Below are positions 52,627-64,000 of a DNA stretch of 64,000 nt, one piece after another. Every line of letters begins with the position of its first letter. Position 1 is the stretch's first letter. Position numbers and translations under genes: made by a program. The notes under the pieces are model-generated. The model ran no database searches. It saw only the letters and a list, made by a program, of their open reading frames with translations, and was not told where the DNA came from. This DNA is from Podochytrium sp. JEL0797 (taxonomy: Eukaryota > Chytridiomycota > Chytridiomycetes > Chytridiales > Chytriomycetaceae): NCBI GenBank assembly GCA_027596195.1, contig JADGJG010000008.1, positions 1 to 64,000 of the forward strand. The letters run 5' to 3'.

Positions 52627-55183
52627 TTATTTCCCCTCCCCAAACGGAACTACACTCCCCACCTCCCACTCCTCATAAGTCTTCATCCACTCATCCCCCA
52701 TATCCTTCTCCACAACTCTCCCCGTCACCCAGAAATCGCGACTCCACCCGCTCCAATAACTTTCATGGGGGAACGGGATGAACTCAATCCGCCTGCCTTG
52801 TGGATCGCTCCCAACAATCAGTTTGACGGTTTCTTTTTGCGGTGGGGAGGTGGATGTGATGCGTTCTGTGTAGAGGAAGTATCGGGGCGTGGCGGGGGTT
52901 GGGTGGGGTGAATCGGTCCAGCCGAGGTACGGGAGGTAAGTTTGTTTGTCGTGAGTCGTGAGATGTGCGTCAATGTCTGTAATGCAAGAAATTATGCTGA
53001 TCAGAAAAAACGCGTCGACATGGGGTGGAGTGGGAGAGAAACGCGATTTTACCCAACACCAAACTGGCAAACTCGACCTTCCACACCCTTTTCGAATCCC
53101 TCGTCACATCATTAAAAGTCTCCACAAGCTTTGCAATAAGCACGTTCAACAGCAAAACAATGCTCAAGAACGAATACACTATAAACACAATCCGAGAAAA
53201 CACAGGAGAATCGCTGCTGTTGAAGTCGTCATAAACCGCCTGGTTGAAGAGAAATCGCACAAGCCAGACAATCGAGCCTTGAAAGGTGGACCAGCCCTTG
53301 TCTGTCACGGACTGCATTTGGAGAAACAGCGCTGCACTGAAGCCGAGAGTGATGGAGATGTAAAGCGAGAACCATTGGAGGAGGTCGTTGAACAGGATGC
53401 GTTTGAAGATGATGAGAAGCGGCCCGGTTAATTCGAAACCTTTGGAGAAAGACAGAAGATGGAGGTACGCCAAGATGGCTGCGATCCCGAGTACGATGTT
53501 CTCAGCCGACAAAACAGCAGCTGTATCCGCGACCAGCGGAGAGATGGCAAACCGGAGAATCGGAAGCGCCAACGTGAGCAGAGTAAACGTCCACTGAGTG
53601 ATCTTCTCGAGCGACCGCGTTCCCGTACAATAATGAAACAACTGGTTCGCAAACTCCTTGAACGGCTCTGTTGTAAGGAACGAATTCGGTTTCCGATACC
53701 GCAGACCGAATCCTCGGGCTTCCCAAAACGCCATGAAGAAGGCTAGCAGAACGGCAATGGATTCGGCGATAAATCGGACGACATTCATGGGGCCCGCGTA
53801 TTGCTTGCGTTCAAGCAGTGTGGGAGGCTGCAATGCGATTGCGATAGTGAGAGCCACTGTGAAAGCACTGGACGTGATGAACCGCGCGACAAAAATCGAC
53901 CGCGCGTAGAGAGCCCATTTCCATTTGATCAGCGAGTCAATGACAGGGTGATTGATGACATCCTTGTCCTCGTTCTGTGTTTGGCATTAGTACAACGCTG
54001 TTAAAGAATTCCAAACATGCCATAATCGCCAACTCAATCGCACTCGACGGAGTTTCCCTCAGAATAGAATTGGGCTCGTGTTCGAGAAGCGCGTCCAACT
54101 CGTTGATCGGAATCCGATACGTTCTCTCCATCCCAAATTTCCATTGATGCTCCTTGATGAGCTCCAACACATCAGCGTTCCCTCGCGCCACGCCCAGTTG
54201 AATTGGTGTAAGCTCGTCAATGTTCCGTGAGCTCATGAGATCAATGGTATCCCTTCCAGCCTTGATATACGCCTTATTGCGCTCACGTACGTAATTGAAT
54301 TCATCAAAATATCCATGGTACGCAAGAATGTGGAGCACATTGTTCTTGTACTGATCCGAGACAGTCAAATCGGCGGGATCGAACTCGTTTTCAATCAGGT
54401 GCCGCAGAATCTTGTGCTTGGAGGAGGCGGCCGCAAAGTGCAGGACGGTTTGGCCAAAATAGAATTTTCCACGTCCCTTCTCGCGGTCCTCGACGACTTT
54501 GTTGCGCACAAGTGGCCGGATTGTATTTGCAACGATTCGATTCTCATAGTATGGACTCTTGAACTCGGTTCCCAGTGCAAGAGGGCCGTTGACTTTGGCG
54601 CTGGAATCTTCAAAATTAGAATCCGCACCGAATATGAAAGTCTGAAGCGAAAACACACTCACCCTTTCTCAATCAGAAACTCCACAATATCCAAATCCCC
54701 AATCTCAGACTTGACAACCGCAAGATGCAACGCCGTTTCCCCCAAATACCGTCCCTTTCGGTACCCTTCATTAATCAACCCCGGGAACTCATTCACGATC
54801 CACCGAATGCATTCCTTATGCCCATTCAAACACGCCACATGAAGGATCGTCTCGCCGTTAGACCCACGCTCCGCCAGTCCGCGTTTGCCCAAATTAGATC
54901 CATTTGCCGTGATCAGATCCTGCGCAGAGAAGCGCATGATCTGCGGGAGGTTTCCGTTGTTGACGGCTTGCCAGAGGTTGTTGTCGTTGAAGAGCGCCGT
55001 TCGCGGCTGCGAGTGGATGAAGAGGGTTGTTGGTTTGGCCGCAGAGTCGCTCGAATGTGTGGAAATCAGGGTTCCCGACCGCGCTTGAGGCTCATTCGGG
55101 TCGTGGGTGTGTGGGGACGGTGTTTTCGGCAGTGGGGTGGCAGTCAGTTTGAACCGTGACAGGGAAGGCGGGGAAGAGTTCAT
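52627..55183 (-). CDS. TRPV-like ankyrin-repeat cation channel
   Basis: Plasma or internal membrane cation channel. Exons on the minus strand: 55183-54663, 54600-54021, 53974-53053 and 52976-52627, giving 790 aa. The second intron begins GC (GCATGT) and ends AG; only this choice keeps phase and removes the stop. Several ankyrin repeats occupy residues about 90-320: GETILHVACLNGHKECIRWI, LGETALHLAVVKSEIGD, GQTVLHFAAASSKHKILRHL, NNVLHILAYHGYFDEF and LTPIQLGVARGNADVLELI. Six membrane helices follow from about residue 385, with S4 LGIAAILAYLHLLSF, S5 LQWFSLYISITLGFSAALFL, a pore loop TFQGSIVWLVRFLFN and S6 FIVYSFLSIVLLLNVLIAKL. The cytosolic tail is short (ESYWSGWSRDFWVTGR). A TRP-type selectivity role is inferred from layout. 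Such channels occur in chytrids. Confidence 0.88.
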
Positions 55184-56358
55184 GGCGCAATTTGGGCGCG
55201 ATTTTGTTCATCTCCATCCGTTGATTAAATCAGCGGCGAGCGAGTTGAAGAATTTCATCTCATTCGATCTGATCAGAGTTTCTAGATTTCAAATATAAGA
55301 TGTCATCTGAGAATATAGAAGGCGAATTGTAACACAGCAACAGTTTCCAACGAATTGGAAATACGAAATCAAAGTCGAACGGTCGATACAACATCTCTGC
55401 CGTTCATTTTCTGTGTAAGTGCATTTCTTTAACAGGGGATGAACGGTTTCGCGATTTGATCAAAGAATGCCTCCTCAATTAACTTTCTGAGATTCGAAAA
55501 GATGAAAATATTCGGTTAACTCGCGATTTTTTCTGAATCCGACAACAAAGATCGGTTCTTAATGCTTTGCGATATATGGATGCAGCACATGTGCCGAACG
55601 CTTCGTTGAAACGACTCATCTCAGACTTTTTGGGTGGCGCGGTCAAAAAACACATCTTTCCCTTTCAGCCAAAACCATGAGACCAACCTTCTTTGCCCGC
55701 TCCCTCGCCGTGTTTCACCCCACCACGAAAGTCTCGCAAGCTCAGAGCCAAAAGGCCGCAAAGACCATGATCGCTTCCCGCACGCCCCCCTTTCCTTCGA
55801 CCAACACCACGAACCCTCCGACTGCGCCATCCAAATCGGGCCAACAGACACCTCCACAAGAGACGCCCAAGTTTGTGCTCGACAAGGAACTCGTGCACCT
55901 CTGAAAAAGAAAATGAAGCTCCCCATGCGACCATGCCCTTTGTATTTCCAGAATAAACGTCCTGATTGCATTTTTAAGCCTCCGCACACACAACACGCAG
56001 GTCGTAATCCACACTTCCCTTTCGCACCGTGGAGTGGGGTGGCGGTCAGTTTTAAACGCGACCGGGACGCGAATAGCAAAGTCGAGAAACTCAATCCCTT
56101 CTTGGCTGTTCAACAGTCCAGCGATTAATGAACAACTGCTTCCATTTTATAGTAACTGACAAGGGTATATTTTTTTGACCCGATTCTCGACGCCAGGAAG
56201 TTGCGCAAAAACAGGTCTTTAAATCCCAGTGAACTTCCCTCTTGAATTCTTTTGCTCCAAGTGCCTCGGTGGCGCTTTCGCAGATCGTGTCGGTGCCTGG
56301 CGTTTTCAACTCGAAATTTTTCCGCGCAGCCAATCGAATTTGGCCAACCGAAAAAAAG
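55184..56358. other. No confident gene; partial copy of the channel's 5' end
   Basis: Around 56030-56070 the sequence resembles the first codons of the channel gene: on the minus strand RLKLTATPLHGAKG is like RFKLTATPLPKTPS at the channel's start, and about 26 of 32 bases match by eye. The rest has short frames on both strands. The region before 56359 is the calnexin promoter; GTATATTTTTTTG lies near 56165. Confidence 0.4.
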
Positions 56359-58537
56359 ATGCATTTGAACCAAGTGCTTGCGCTGACCCTCGCGGTCCTG
56401 GCCACCTACGCCAAGGCAACCTCTCCCTCCACCGACGATGATATCGAGGACATCCCCGTTACCGAGGAAGAAGTGCAGATCCCGCAGTCGATTCTGTTCA
56501 AGGTAAAAAACCCACGCTGGATCCATTTCCATGATAGGTGAATACTGAATCCTCTTCTCCAGCCCACCACGCGAACGGCACTCTTCTTGGACCAGTTTGT
56601 GCCCGAAACCGTGTCGCGCTGGATCCCGTCCGAGTCCAAGAAGGTGGTCGATGGAGTCGAGGACGAGGAGCTGTTGCGGTACCGCGGCACCTGGAACATT
56701 GAGGAACCCACTGTGCTTCCGGGTCTCAGGGGAGATCGCGGGTTGACGGTGAAGACGGCGGCGGCGCACCATGTAAAATATTTGATTTGTTTTGACTCGT
56801 TTTCTGTGTTATTTATTATTACTGTGGATAGGCCATTTCCGCTGCTTTCGCCAAGCCAGTCGACACCAACGGAAAGACCTTTGTCGCCCAGTAAGTATCC
56901 ATCTCAATTTCAGAATTTCTCGGTTCCGGCCTTCTCCGAGCTTCGACACCCTTTCCGCGATGCATTGTGTCTCCCATTTCTTACGCCTCTCCCTCTTCTC
57001 TCCCCTTTTCTCAGATACGAAGTCAAGCTCCAAAACGGCCTCGAGTGCGGCGGCGCGTACATGAAACTCTTGACCCACGACCCATCCTTTGAGCCCGCCC
57101 AGTTCTCGGACAAGTCCCCGTACACCATCAGTTAGCATCCATTTCCCCTCACTACTTTCTCTCTTTCACCCCATTTCTAACCATTCTTCACCCAGTGTTC
57201 GGCCCCGACAAGTGCGGATCCACCAACAAAGTCCACTTCATTTTCCGCCACCAAAACCCCATCACGCACGAATTTGAAGAGAAACACATGTCCACAGTCG
57301 TCCCCGCCAAGACGGACAAACTGTCGAACGTGTACACTTTGGTTGTGCGTCCCGATCAGACGTTTGAGGTCTTGATTAACGATGAGAGTGTGAAAAAGGG
57401 GAGCCTTTTGGAGGATTTTACGCCAGCTGTGAACCCGGAGAAGAGTGAGTTACTTTTTTTGGGAGGGGTGGGAGGTGATGGTTGGAGCGAAGCGAGAAGA
57501 AAAGGAGCATGTTGCGCGCGAAATCGGAGCTGGAGCCCCAAGAGACATGCCATCCTCGCGAACAACTCATTCACTCACTCACATACAAAAAACACAGCCA
57601 TCGACGACCCCAAAGACTTCAAACCCGCCGATTGGGTCGAAGTGGCCAAAATCCCTGACCCAGAAGCCTCCAAACCCTCCGACTGGGACGAATCGGCCCC
57701 CCGCGAAATCGTGAACCAAGACGCCACGATGCCCGAAGACTGGCTCGTGAACGAACCCCTCTCGATCCCCGACCCCGAGAGCGTGAAACCCGAAGACTGG
57801 GACGACGAGGAAGACGGCGAATGGACTGCGCCGACTGTGGATAACCCCAAGTGCGCGGACGTGTCTGGATGTGGGGAGTGGAAGAAACCCATGATGCCGA
57901 ACCCGGAGTTTAAGGGCAAGTGGAAGGCGCCGATGGTTGATAACCCAGAGTACAAGGGTCCATGGGCCGCAAGAAAGATTGACAACCCCAATTATTTCGA
58001 GGATGCGACTCCGAGTAATATGGGCAAGATTGTGAGTTTTCTTTTGTTTTCTTGCGAGGGACGGGTTTTTTTCTAATCCATGCATTGCGAATACAACAGG
58101 GCGCCATCGGATTCGAGCTCTGGACGATGCAAAACGGCATCCAATTCGACAACATTTACATTGGCGATTCTGAAACGGAAGCCAAATCCTTCCGCGCCGA
58201 AACCTGGGCCGCCAAACACCGCATCGAATCCGAAACGGACAAGAAACTGGCCGAAAAGGCCGCCGCCGAGAAACCCACCAACCCGGACGCAACCTACCTC
58301 GAACGCGCGACCGAATGGATCACTGAATTCAGAATGCGCGTGTACAAGCTCGTTGAACGTGTAAGGGAAGGAGACGCGTTTGAAGCCATCCTTGCGGACC
58401 CTGTCGCGTGTGGGGCTTGTGTGCTTTTGGCGGCGTACATGTTGAATGGGGCGTGGACCATTTTGACAACGATTTTGGGGTATGTTGTTCCCAAGAAGGC
58501 TGCGGTTGCGGAGGAGAAGAAGGAGAAGAAGGAGTAA
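56359..58537 (+). CDS. Calnexin
   Basis: ER membrane lectin chaperone of the glycoprotein folding cycle. Exons 56359-56502, 56563-56772, 56832-56890, 57015-57130, 57196-57444, 57598-58031 and 58100-58537, all GT-AG in phase, give 549 aa. A signal peptide ([20 protein letters not shown]) is followed by the lectin domain with [26 protein letters not shown] and [19 protein letters not shown], then the P-domain arm with repeats [29 protein letters not shown] and [20 protein letters not shown], and type-2 repeats [24 protein letters not shown] and [11 protein letters not shown]. The return strand is [21 protein letters not shown] membrane helix ([20 protein letters not shown]) is followed by a Lys/Glu tail. 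All expected features are present. Confidence 0.97.
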
Positions 58538-59030
58538 AAATCGTTGCTTTTTGCTTGCCGAGGTAGTTGTTTTATTTTTTGATGCGTGTGTGCTTGTGTG
58601 TGTTGTGATAAGAATACAAAAACGGTGAATTGTCAATTTTTCGAGAACCCCCTTCATTGCTTCATTTGGAGGTAGCTTGGTTTTAACGAGTGCTCACCGC
58701 GGCGTTAAGAAAGATAAACAAACGGAGGAAAAGTGGCTGGGAACAAATCGGCCAAACCATCAAGGGGCATCGACGGGTGTTGCTGCGGAATGCCCGCATT
58801 CGAAATTGCTTGGACGAAACGCGTTTCCACGTGGGTCTTCACTTATCTGTATGCGAAGTTCAAGAGACATCGCTCCCTAATAGAAAGAACCCAATCCTGT
58901 TGCTGGATTCCCCTGCTTCTTTTCTTTCTTTATATGCGAGGAACCTTTGTTTTTTAATCACGTGAACTTTGGGTTTTTGTGCGACGCCACCCAACAAAAA
59001 AAAACCAACAAAACTCATTCCCCTCAGAAA
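58538..59030. other. 3' flank of calnexin and OPT promoter; no gene
   Basis: T/G-rich 3' region (TGTGTGTGCTTGTGTGTGTT near 58590), then the promoter side of the OPT gene with A-rich sequence ACAAAAAAAAACCAACAAAA just before its ATG. Open frames here are short and overlap in several phases. Confidence 0.5.
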
Positions 59031-61533
59031 ATGACGATTGAAGAAGACGAGAAGCGGATCGAGGAGTTCATTGAGACTCACCCGGAGCTAGCCGACGATG
59101 CTGAGGTGCTCGATGCGAAATACGCCGAGGAGCACATGTAAACCATTCCCACTCGATCCCTTCCGTGATCCATCTCCTCACGCTCTCTCTCCCACAGCGA
59201 GTTCATTGTCCCGCAGAAGGACGATCCCACCACACCCGCCTTCACAGCACGTTCCGTGTTTATGGGTGTTCTGTTTGCTGTGATTCTCTCGTTTGTCAAC
59301 ACTGTGCTGTCGTTCCGCTCTGTGCCCTTCTCGATCGGAACCATCGTCGCAATTATTCTGTCTTATCCATTGGGACTCTTTTTCGCCAGTGTGCTTCCCA
59401 AGGGCATCCTCAACCCAGGGCCCTTTTCCATGAAGGAACACGTGCTTGTTTACATCACGGCTTCCGTGTCCTCGACGCCGTACGGTATGTTTTGCTATTC
59501 TTTTCTTTCAAGGTTATTCCTCAAGCCCACACCTCACCCCCACAACAGGAATCGACAACGTCATCACTCAAATGCACCCCGACCTCATGGACAACGGCAA
59601 CATCACCTTCTTTAGCTCTCTGGCCTTTGTACTCGTCACCCAGTTCCTCGGATACGGCTTCTCAGGTCTCACGCGTCGCTTCCTCGTCAAGCCAACAGCC
59701 ATGTGGTGGCCTGGACTCCTTCCCACAATCGCCACCTTCGCGTCGTTCCACAAGATCGAGTCTGCAGAGAAGGGAGACAAGTACACGTGGTCGCGCACCA
59801 CCGTCTTTTGGATCTCGTTTGTCGCCATGTTTCTCTACGAGTGGATTCCGGAATACTTTGCTCAAGCCCTGCAAGCCGTGGCCGTTGGGTGTCTCATTGC
59901 TGGTCGCGGGGATGGTCCATCCGGCAAAATGTCGCCCTTCAACGCCGCGTATGGTTCCGTGACGAATGGAGCTGGACTCTTTGGTCTCACGTTCGACTGG
60001 ACTCTGATAGGTTCCATCAACTTTGCTCAGCCGCTGTGGGCCAACTTGTGCAACACTGCTGGAAATATCTTTTTTCTCTGGATCTTGGTTCCCTTGTTCT
60101 ACTCGCATGACGTGTTTGGACTCAACCAAAAGCTTCACCTCGCCCCACAGTACTACTACCAGACCTTGAACCCGATCCTCAACTCTGCGTCCCTGTTTGT
60201 CGGCGCGGCGAACGGCACCAAGCCCCAGGGCGCTCGTGTATCGCCAAGATACTTTTACAATGTCTCCGACAACTACAACATCAACTTGACGGCCTACAAC
60301 GATGTTGCTCCGATCCACATCACGTCCATCTTTGCTCTCTCATACGCGTCTTCCTTCCTCACTGTCACTGCTGCTCTGTCTCACGTCGCTCTTTGGTACG
60401 GACCCGACATTATGAGGCAGACTAGGAACGCGCTCCGGCAGGTCAACGACGAAGTCGACGCGTTGGACAAGCACGTCAAGATGATGAAAGCTTACCCTGA
60501 TGTCCCTGATTTGTTCTACTTGGCTTTTATGGCCGTCACGACCATGGCTGCCCTCTTGGTATCCATCTTCACGCCCTTCAACATGCCCTGGTGGGGAATC
60601 TTTTTCAACCTCTTCTTGGTCGGGTTATTTGTAATTCCCTACGGCGCCATCCAAGCCATCGCCGGAGTCCCTCTCTTTCTCAACGTAGTCTCCGAATTCA
60701 TTATCGGACTCATAATTCCCGGTCAAACCGTCGCCGTGATGGCTTTCAAGTCTTGGGGAACCAACAACCTGATCCAAGCCCTCTCCCTCTCCGCCGACCT
60801 GAAATTGGGACAATACCTCCACATCCCACCCCGCGCGATGGTCGCCTGCCAATTCCTCGGAACCTTCACCAACGCAATCACATCCACCGCCGCCGCGTAC
60901 TACATGTGTTTCCACACCGGCAACCTCGTGAGTCCCAACAGCGCCGACTGGAGCATGATCAGCTACCAAGTCTTTTACTCTGCGGGAGGAATCTGGGGTG
61001 CCATTGGTCCGCAACGTTTCTTTGGCATTGGATCCATTTACGAGGGTCTCATGTGGTGTTTCCTTGTTGGCGCAATCTGCCCACTCTTCCCGTGGCTGGC
61101 CAACGCGTACCTTGTGAAATCGCATAGATGGCATTACGTCAACTTTGCCATCTTTTTCCAGTTTACGGGGTACACCGGTTTCCAAGTCACGATTCTGATC
61201 CCTGTGCTGTGCAACATTTGGGCCCAAGTGTACCTCTTTTCGCGCAACAAGGAATTCTACCAAAAGTATCTGTTTGTGATGGGAGCCGCGTTTGACGCTG
61301 GAGCTGGGATTTGTTCTCTTGTGGTTTCGTTCTTGAGTGTGGCTGGAATCTCGTTCATGACGCACCACGTTTTGAATCCGAATACCGGGGTTGGGATGCC
61401 GTTGGATTATTATTGTTTCCCGGGGGCTTCTGCGAAGGATTTTGATTGTGCGTATTATTTGGCCGCGGGGGTGAATGTGACGGGGGATGGGACGGTTTGT
61501 GGGGGGACTTTTGAGGGTGCGGGGTTAGAGTAA
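59031..61533 (+). CDS. OPT-family oligopeptide transporter
   Basis: Proton-coupled plasma-membrane importer of small peptides (or metal-peptide complexes). Exons 59031-59137, 59198-59484 and 59549-61533, GT-AG in phase, give 792 aa. An acidic cytosolic N-terminus (MTIEEDEKRIEEFIETHPEL) precedes helices starting FMGVLFAVILSFVNTVLSFR. Diagnostic blocks are NPGPFSMKEHVLVYI, VKPTAMWWPGLLPTI, MFLYEWIPEYFAQAL, MSPFNAAYGSVTNGAGLFGL, MPWWGIFFNLFL, LHIPPRAMVACQFLGT and GGIWGAIGPQRFFGIGSIYE. About 13-14 membrane helices fit. The HIPPR motif, usually KIPPR, marks the OPT-type peptide group rather than YSL. Length is normal. Confidence 0.94.
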
Positions 61534-61900
61534 AGCTTGTCGTTGTGGGGGGAGAGGGGTTGGAGTATGGTACATTTGTTTTTGGTGGGTTTTTTGTGCG
61601 AGTGCTTGTGTATTAAGTAAGATATTTTACGTCCTTTCATTTTGTATTCTTTCTGATGGAATTTCGAATTTGCTTTGTTCTGTTTTTTTTTGTCACACCA
61701 ATTCTTGGTTTCCGCGCGCGCGCAGCCCACTTATTTTACCACACATGCACGCACTCTACTTTTTTTCAAATCAGGTTATGTGGTATGCTTTTTATAACAC
61801 AATGTTTAAAATCACGCATTTTTAAACTGTGGAATCCAACCCAATTCATATTTCAATTTATTACTATTTAATTCATAAGTGCCCCCGATAAGATAAGGCT
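61534..61900. other. No gene seen
   Basis: Convergent 3' flanks of the OPT gene and the TMCO4-like gene. G-rich just after the stop, then T-rich with CGCGCGCGCG near 61714. AATTCATAAG and similar A/T words near 61870 could serve as the minus-strand gene's 3' processing signal. Confidence 0.5.
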
Positions 61901-64000
61901 TCAATATCGAGCATCCAACCCCATATTCACCCACGCCCCCGCTTGCTCGCGATCTGCCTCATCCTCATCCAACGTCCGATTCGACCCCGGTCTCGAAAGA
62001 GGCGTCAACACCAACGCGGAGGGTTCATGGATGATATCTTTGGAGATTTGCGCCGAAGTGGGTGTCGCGAGAAATTCGGGCGGGAACAAGTTGGCGATTC
62101 CGCTATCTGTGAGCGCGTCACCTCCTTCCAGTGAAGACTGTAACGCTTCGTCCGCGTCAAATAGGGTAGTGACTTCGAGATAGGTAGGAAGAGGAAGATG
62201 ATGCGCAAGAGGTGGAATGACGAGCTTGCTAGGTCGCTTTCCGCGCTGGAAAGTCGGAACCCGAGAGGAACCACCGCCCCCAGTCACTGGGATGGACCCA
62301 ACAAGAGCCTCTCCACCCACTTGATCGTCTCCAAACATGCGCTCGAACCCAACACGCTGCATAATCTGCGGAAGGACAGTCTGGGTCTTGATGTGGAGCT
62401 TGATTATATCGGACAAATCGATGTTTTCGACTTTGCCGCAATCGGTGTCTTGGTTCGAGATAATGGGACACGCTCCAATGTATTGGACTCTTGCGGCGGA
62501 TGAATCGGTGTCGAGGGAAGTTTGAAACAGAGTGAGAGTTGTGTCGTTTGTGGAATACGCGTTCACAAGTCTTCCTGAAACGACGGACGCGATTTTGGGC
62601 CACGTTTCGAGATCGAGAACAACAGGTGCGGTCACAAGATAGACGGAATCAATCAAGCTATCGCATTCCAAAGACCAAAATGAAAAAAAAGCCCATATCA
62701 GTCCCCTGCAAATTCTCTCACAAAGCATAGAAAATCACCTAAAAGCATTCGAATCCCCCATCTCCGCCAACCGAACCACCTCCAACACAGCAAAATACAC
62801 AACCCTCGCTCCCAATCCGAACCCCGTCAACGAAACAGGTCGATTTCCATACCCCTCACGAACGAGGATCCGTTTGCCCAACTGCTCCCCCGCAAGCTGT
62901 GCGGCAACGAGCGCGTATCCCCATGTATCCAGCAATCCCGGAGGTGTCGGGTACGTTGTGAAAAGGTCGGGAAATCCGGGTGACGTGGGACTTGTTTCTG
63001 TGGTGGTAGAAGGGGTGGACGTTTCGGTTCGCGTTGCTCGCGTGCTACCGCGTCGCGAACCGCTCAAGTGTGTTGAAACCATGGGGCCATGATCTGATTT
63101 TGAGCTGTCCAAAAGATTTGACCCGCCCGACTTTCTTCGCTTGTTGGAAGTGAGGATGAAAGATTTGATTTCCGCGTTGAGTTGAAGGAGCGATTTGGTG
63201 TTGAATCCAACAGAATATCTATAAGTTACTGCGTTTAGGAAAAGAGGGTGGAAATACGCACAACAAAGCTCCTACATGTCGGAAAAGGGAGCAAACGCGG
63301 GCAAAAACTGCCACGAATCGACCACGTCATCCAGGGAACTCAACAACCCCGAAACGCATAATACGACGTGGAGAGTCGCATGATGAACTTGAACCGGCTT
63401 TATGAACCAATCTTCGAGGCCGCAATCGTTTTTGATTGACAACAGAGGGGCATCAATATTAATGGTAGGTCCGAACAGCGGAATTACTGACGGTTGTGTG
63501 GGTTCAGAAGCTTTCATTCCTATTGGGAAGCCCGACGTAAACGATTTGTAAAAAATGCGAATATTGGATTTTACCTGTAGTCAGCGAACCCATACCCGCA
63601 ACGGGGGATGAAAATCCAGAAACCATTGATCCCATGCTAACTATCGGAGAACTGATTCCAGAGACCATCCAACTCATCATGGAGGATTTTGGTGCAGTTT
63701 CTGGGTCAGTGTTGACTCGAAGATTACTGCGACGCGCGCCATCAACCGAGCTTCGTTTCTCGTTTTCAACTGAAGGACCAGCTTCGGATGGAAGCGTATT
63801 TGACCGGCGTGGTGGATTCGAGACTGAAGCTTCGAGTCTGTTGTCGGCTGTTCGCAGCTGGGTTTGAATTTTCTGGGATGGCGGGGGTTCAGAGGAATTC
63901 AAGCGCGACTCATTCTCCTTGATTTTCTGAGCCATCATATACGAAACAACGCTGTGCTCGATTCTCTGTTGCACAAAGCTCCTCGTCTTTTCTTGCTCAC
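61901..64000 (-). CDS. TMCO4/DUF726-family protein, 3' part, nucleophile Ser replaced
   Basis: Runs off the right edge; the 5' part is missing. Exons on the minus strand: 64000(partial)-63575, 63519-63276, 63218-62739 and 62657-61901; all GT-AG in phase. The visible N-terminal part is polar (EQEKTRSFVQQRIEHSVVSY, Ser-rich with ARRSNLRVN). The domain has HHATLHVVLCVSGLLSSLDD, WQFLPAFAPFSDIYSVGF, LDTWGYALVAAQLAGEQLGK and RPVSLTGFGLGARVVYFAVL. Then come DSVYLVTAPVVLDLETWPKI and VVSGRLVNAYSTNDTTL, the DUF726 end. In family members the elbow is usually GFSLGAR; here the base sequence gives Gly (GGA) for that Ser, so hydrolase activity may be lost. The C-terminal tail is long and polar. Yeast YFL034W and human TMCO4 are the nearest named relatives. 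Confidence 0.85.

Noticed and set aside
63966..64000. Intron at the right edge because the minus strand begins GTGAGC at 64000
   Set aside because: The frame stays open through the bases up to the edge (EQEKTRSFVQQ), and the implied 35-bp intron would be too short.

Overview
This 64 kb window is nuclear DNA from a eukaryote, most likely an early-diverging, zoosporic (chytrid-type) fungus. The genes have short GT-AG introns, usually 50-70 bp, with CTNAY-like branch sites. They include an ATP19-type ATP synthase subunit, an OPT oligopeptide transporter, calnexin, the large subunit of RNA polymerase I, GPI-tailed surface proteins and a TRPV-like ankyrin channel, a type expected outside the Dikarya. 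The chytrid assignment is inference. No bacterial operons, CRISPR arrays or phage genes were seen. Exon boundaries were placed by hand from splice signals, reading phase and paralog comparison, so they are models.

Layout. 1-1.2 kb: SR-type RNA-binding protein. 2.5-3.6 kb: a probable small DNA transposon with imperfect terminal inverted repeats and dense ATCGATAA-type subterminal repeats. 4.3-16.6 kb: three decayed copies of a cysteine-rich, CFEM-like secreted protein, an MDR-type NADP(H) oxidoreductase, four paralogous seven-helix membrane proteins, a six-helix membrane protein, an unknown protein with a basic N-terminus, and ATP19. 17-20 kb: a broken GPCR-like relic and a GPI-tailed surface protein. 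20.5 kb: tRNA-Pro(UGG). 20.9-25.7 kb: a secreted DUF2235 (Tle1-like) hydrolase and a SPATA20/DUF255 thioredoxin-fold protein. 26.5-28.4 kb: a second GPI-tailed surface protein.

28.5-37.5 kb: five adjacent membrane-protein genes of only two families. Two are large proteins of unknown family and three are DUF4436-like; two genes overlap by 4 bp and one pair is head-to-head. 38 kb: a Lys/Ala-rich, AT-hook-like protein ending in a CaaX box. 38.5-41.6 kb: three beta-carbonic anhydrases, one with an altered active-site dyad and one with a mitochondrial-type presequence. 42.6-48.9 kb: RPA190 with 12 exons. 49.5-52.1 kb: two secreted paralogs. 52.6-55.2 kb: ankyrin/TRP channel with a probable GC-AG intron. 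56.4-58.5 kb: calnexin. 59.0-61.5 kb: OPT transporter. 61.9-64 kb: 3' part of a TMCO4/DUF726 protein whose nucleophile serine appears replaced by glycine.

The dominant theme is local duplication: seven families have two to four neighbouring copies, nearly all secreted or membrane proteins, beside single-copy housekeeping genes. The most interesting candidates for undescribed biology are the five-gene membrane cluster at 28.5-37.5 kb, the CaaX-tailed chromatin-like protein, the four-member seven-helix family with a perfect palindrome at one promoter, and the inverted-repeat element at 2.5 kb.
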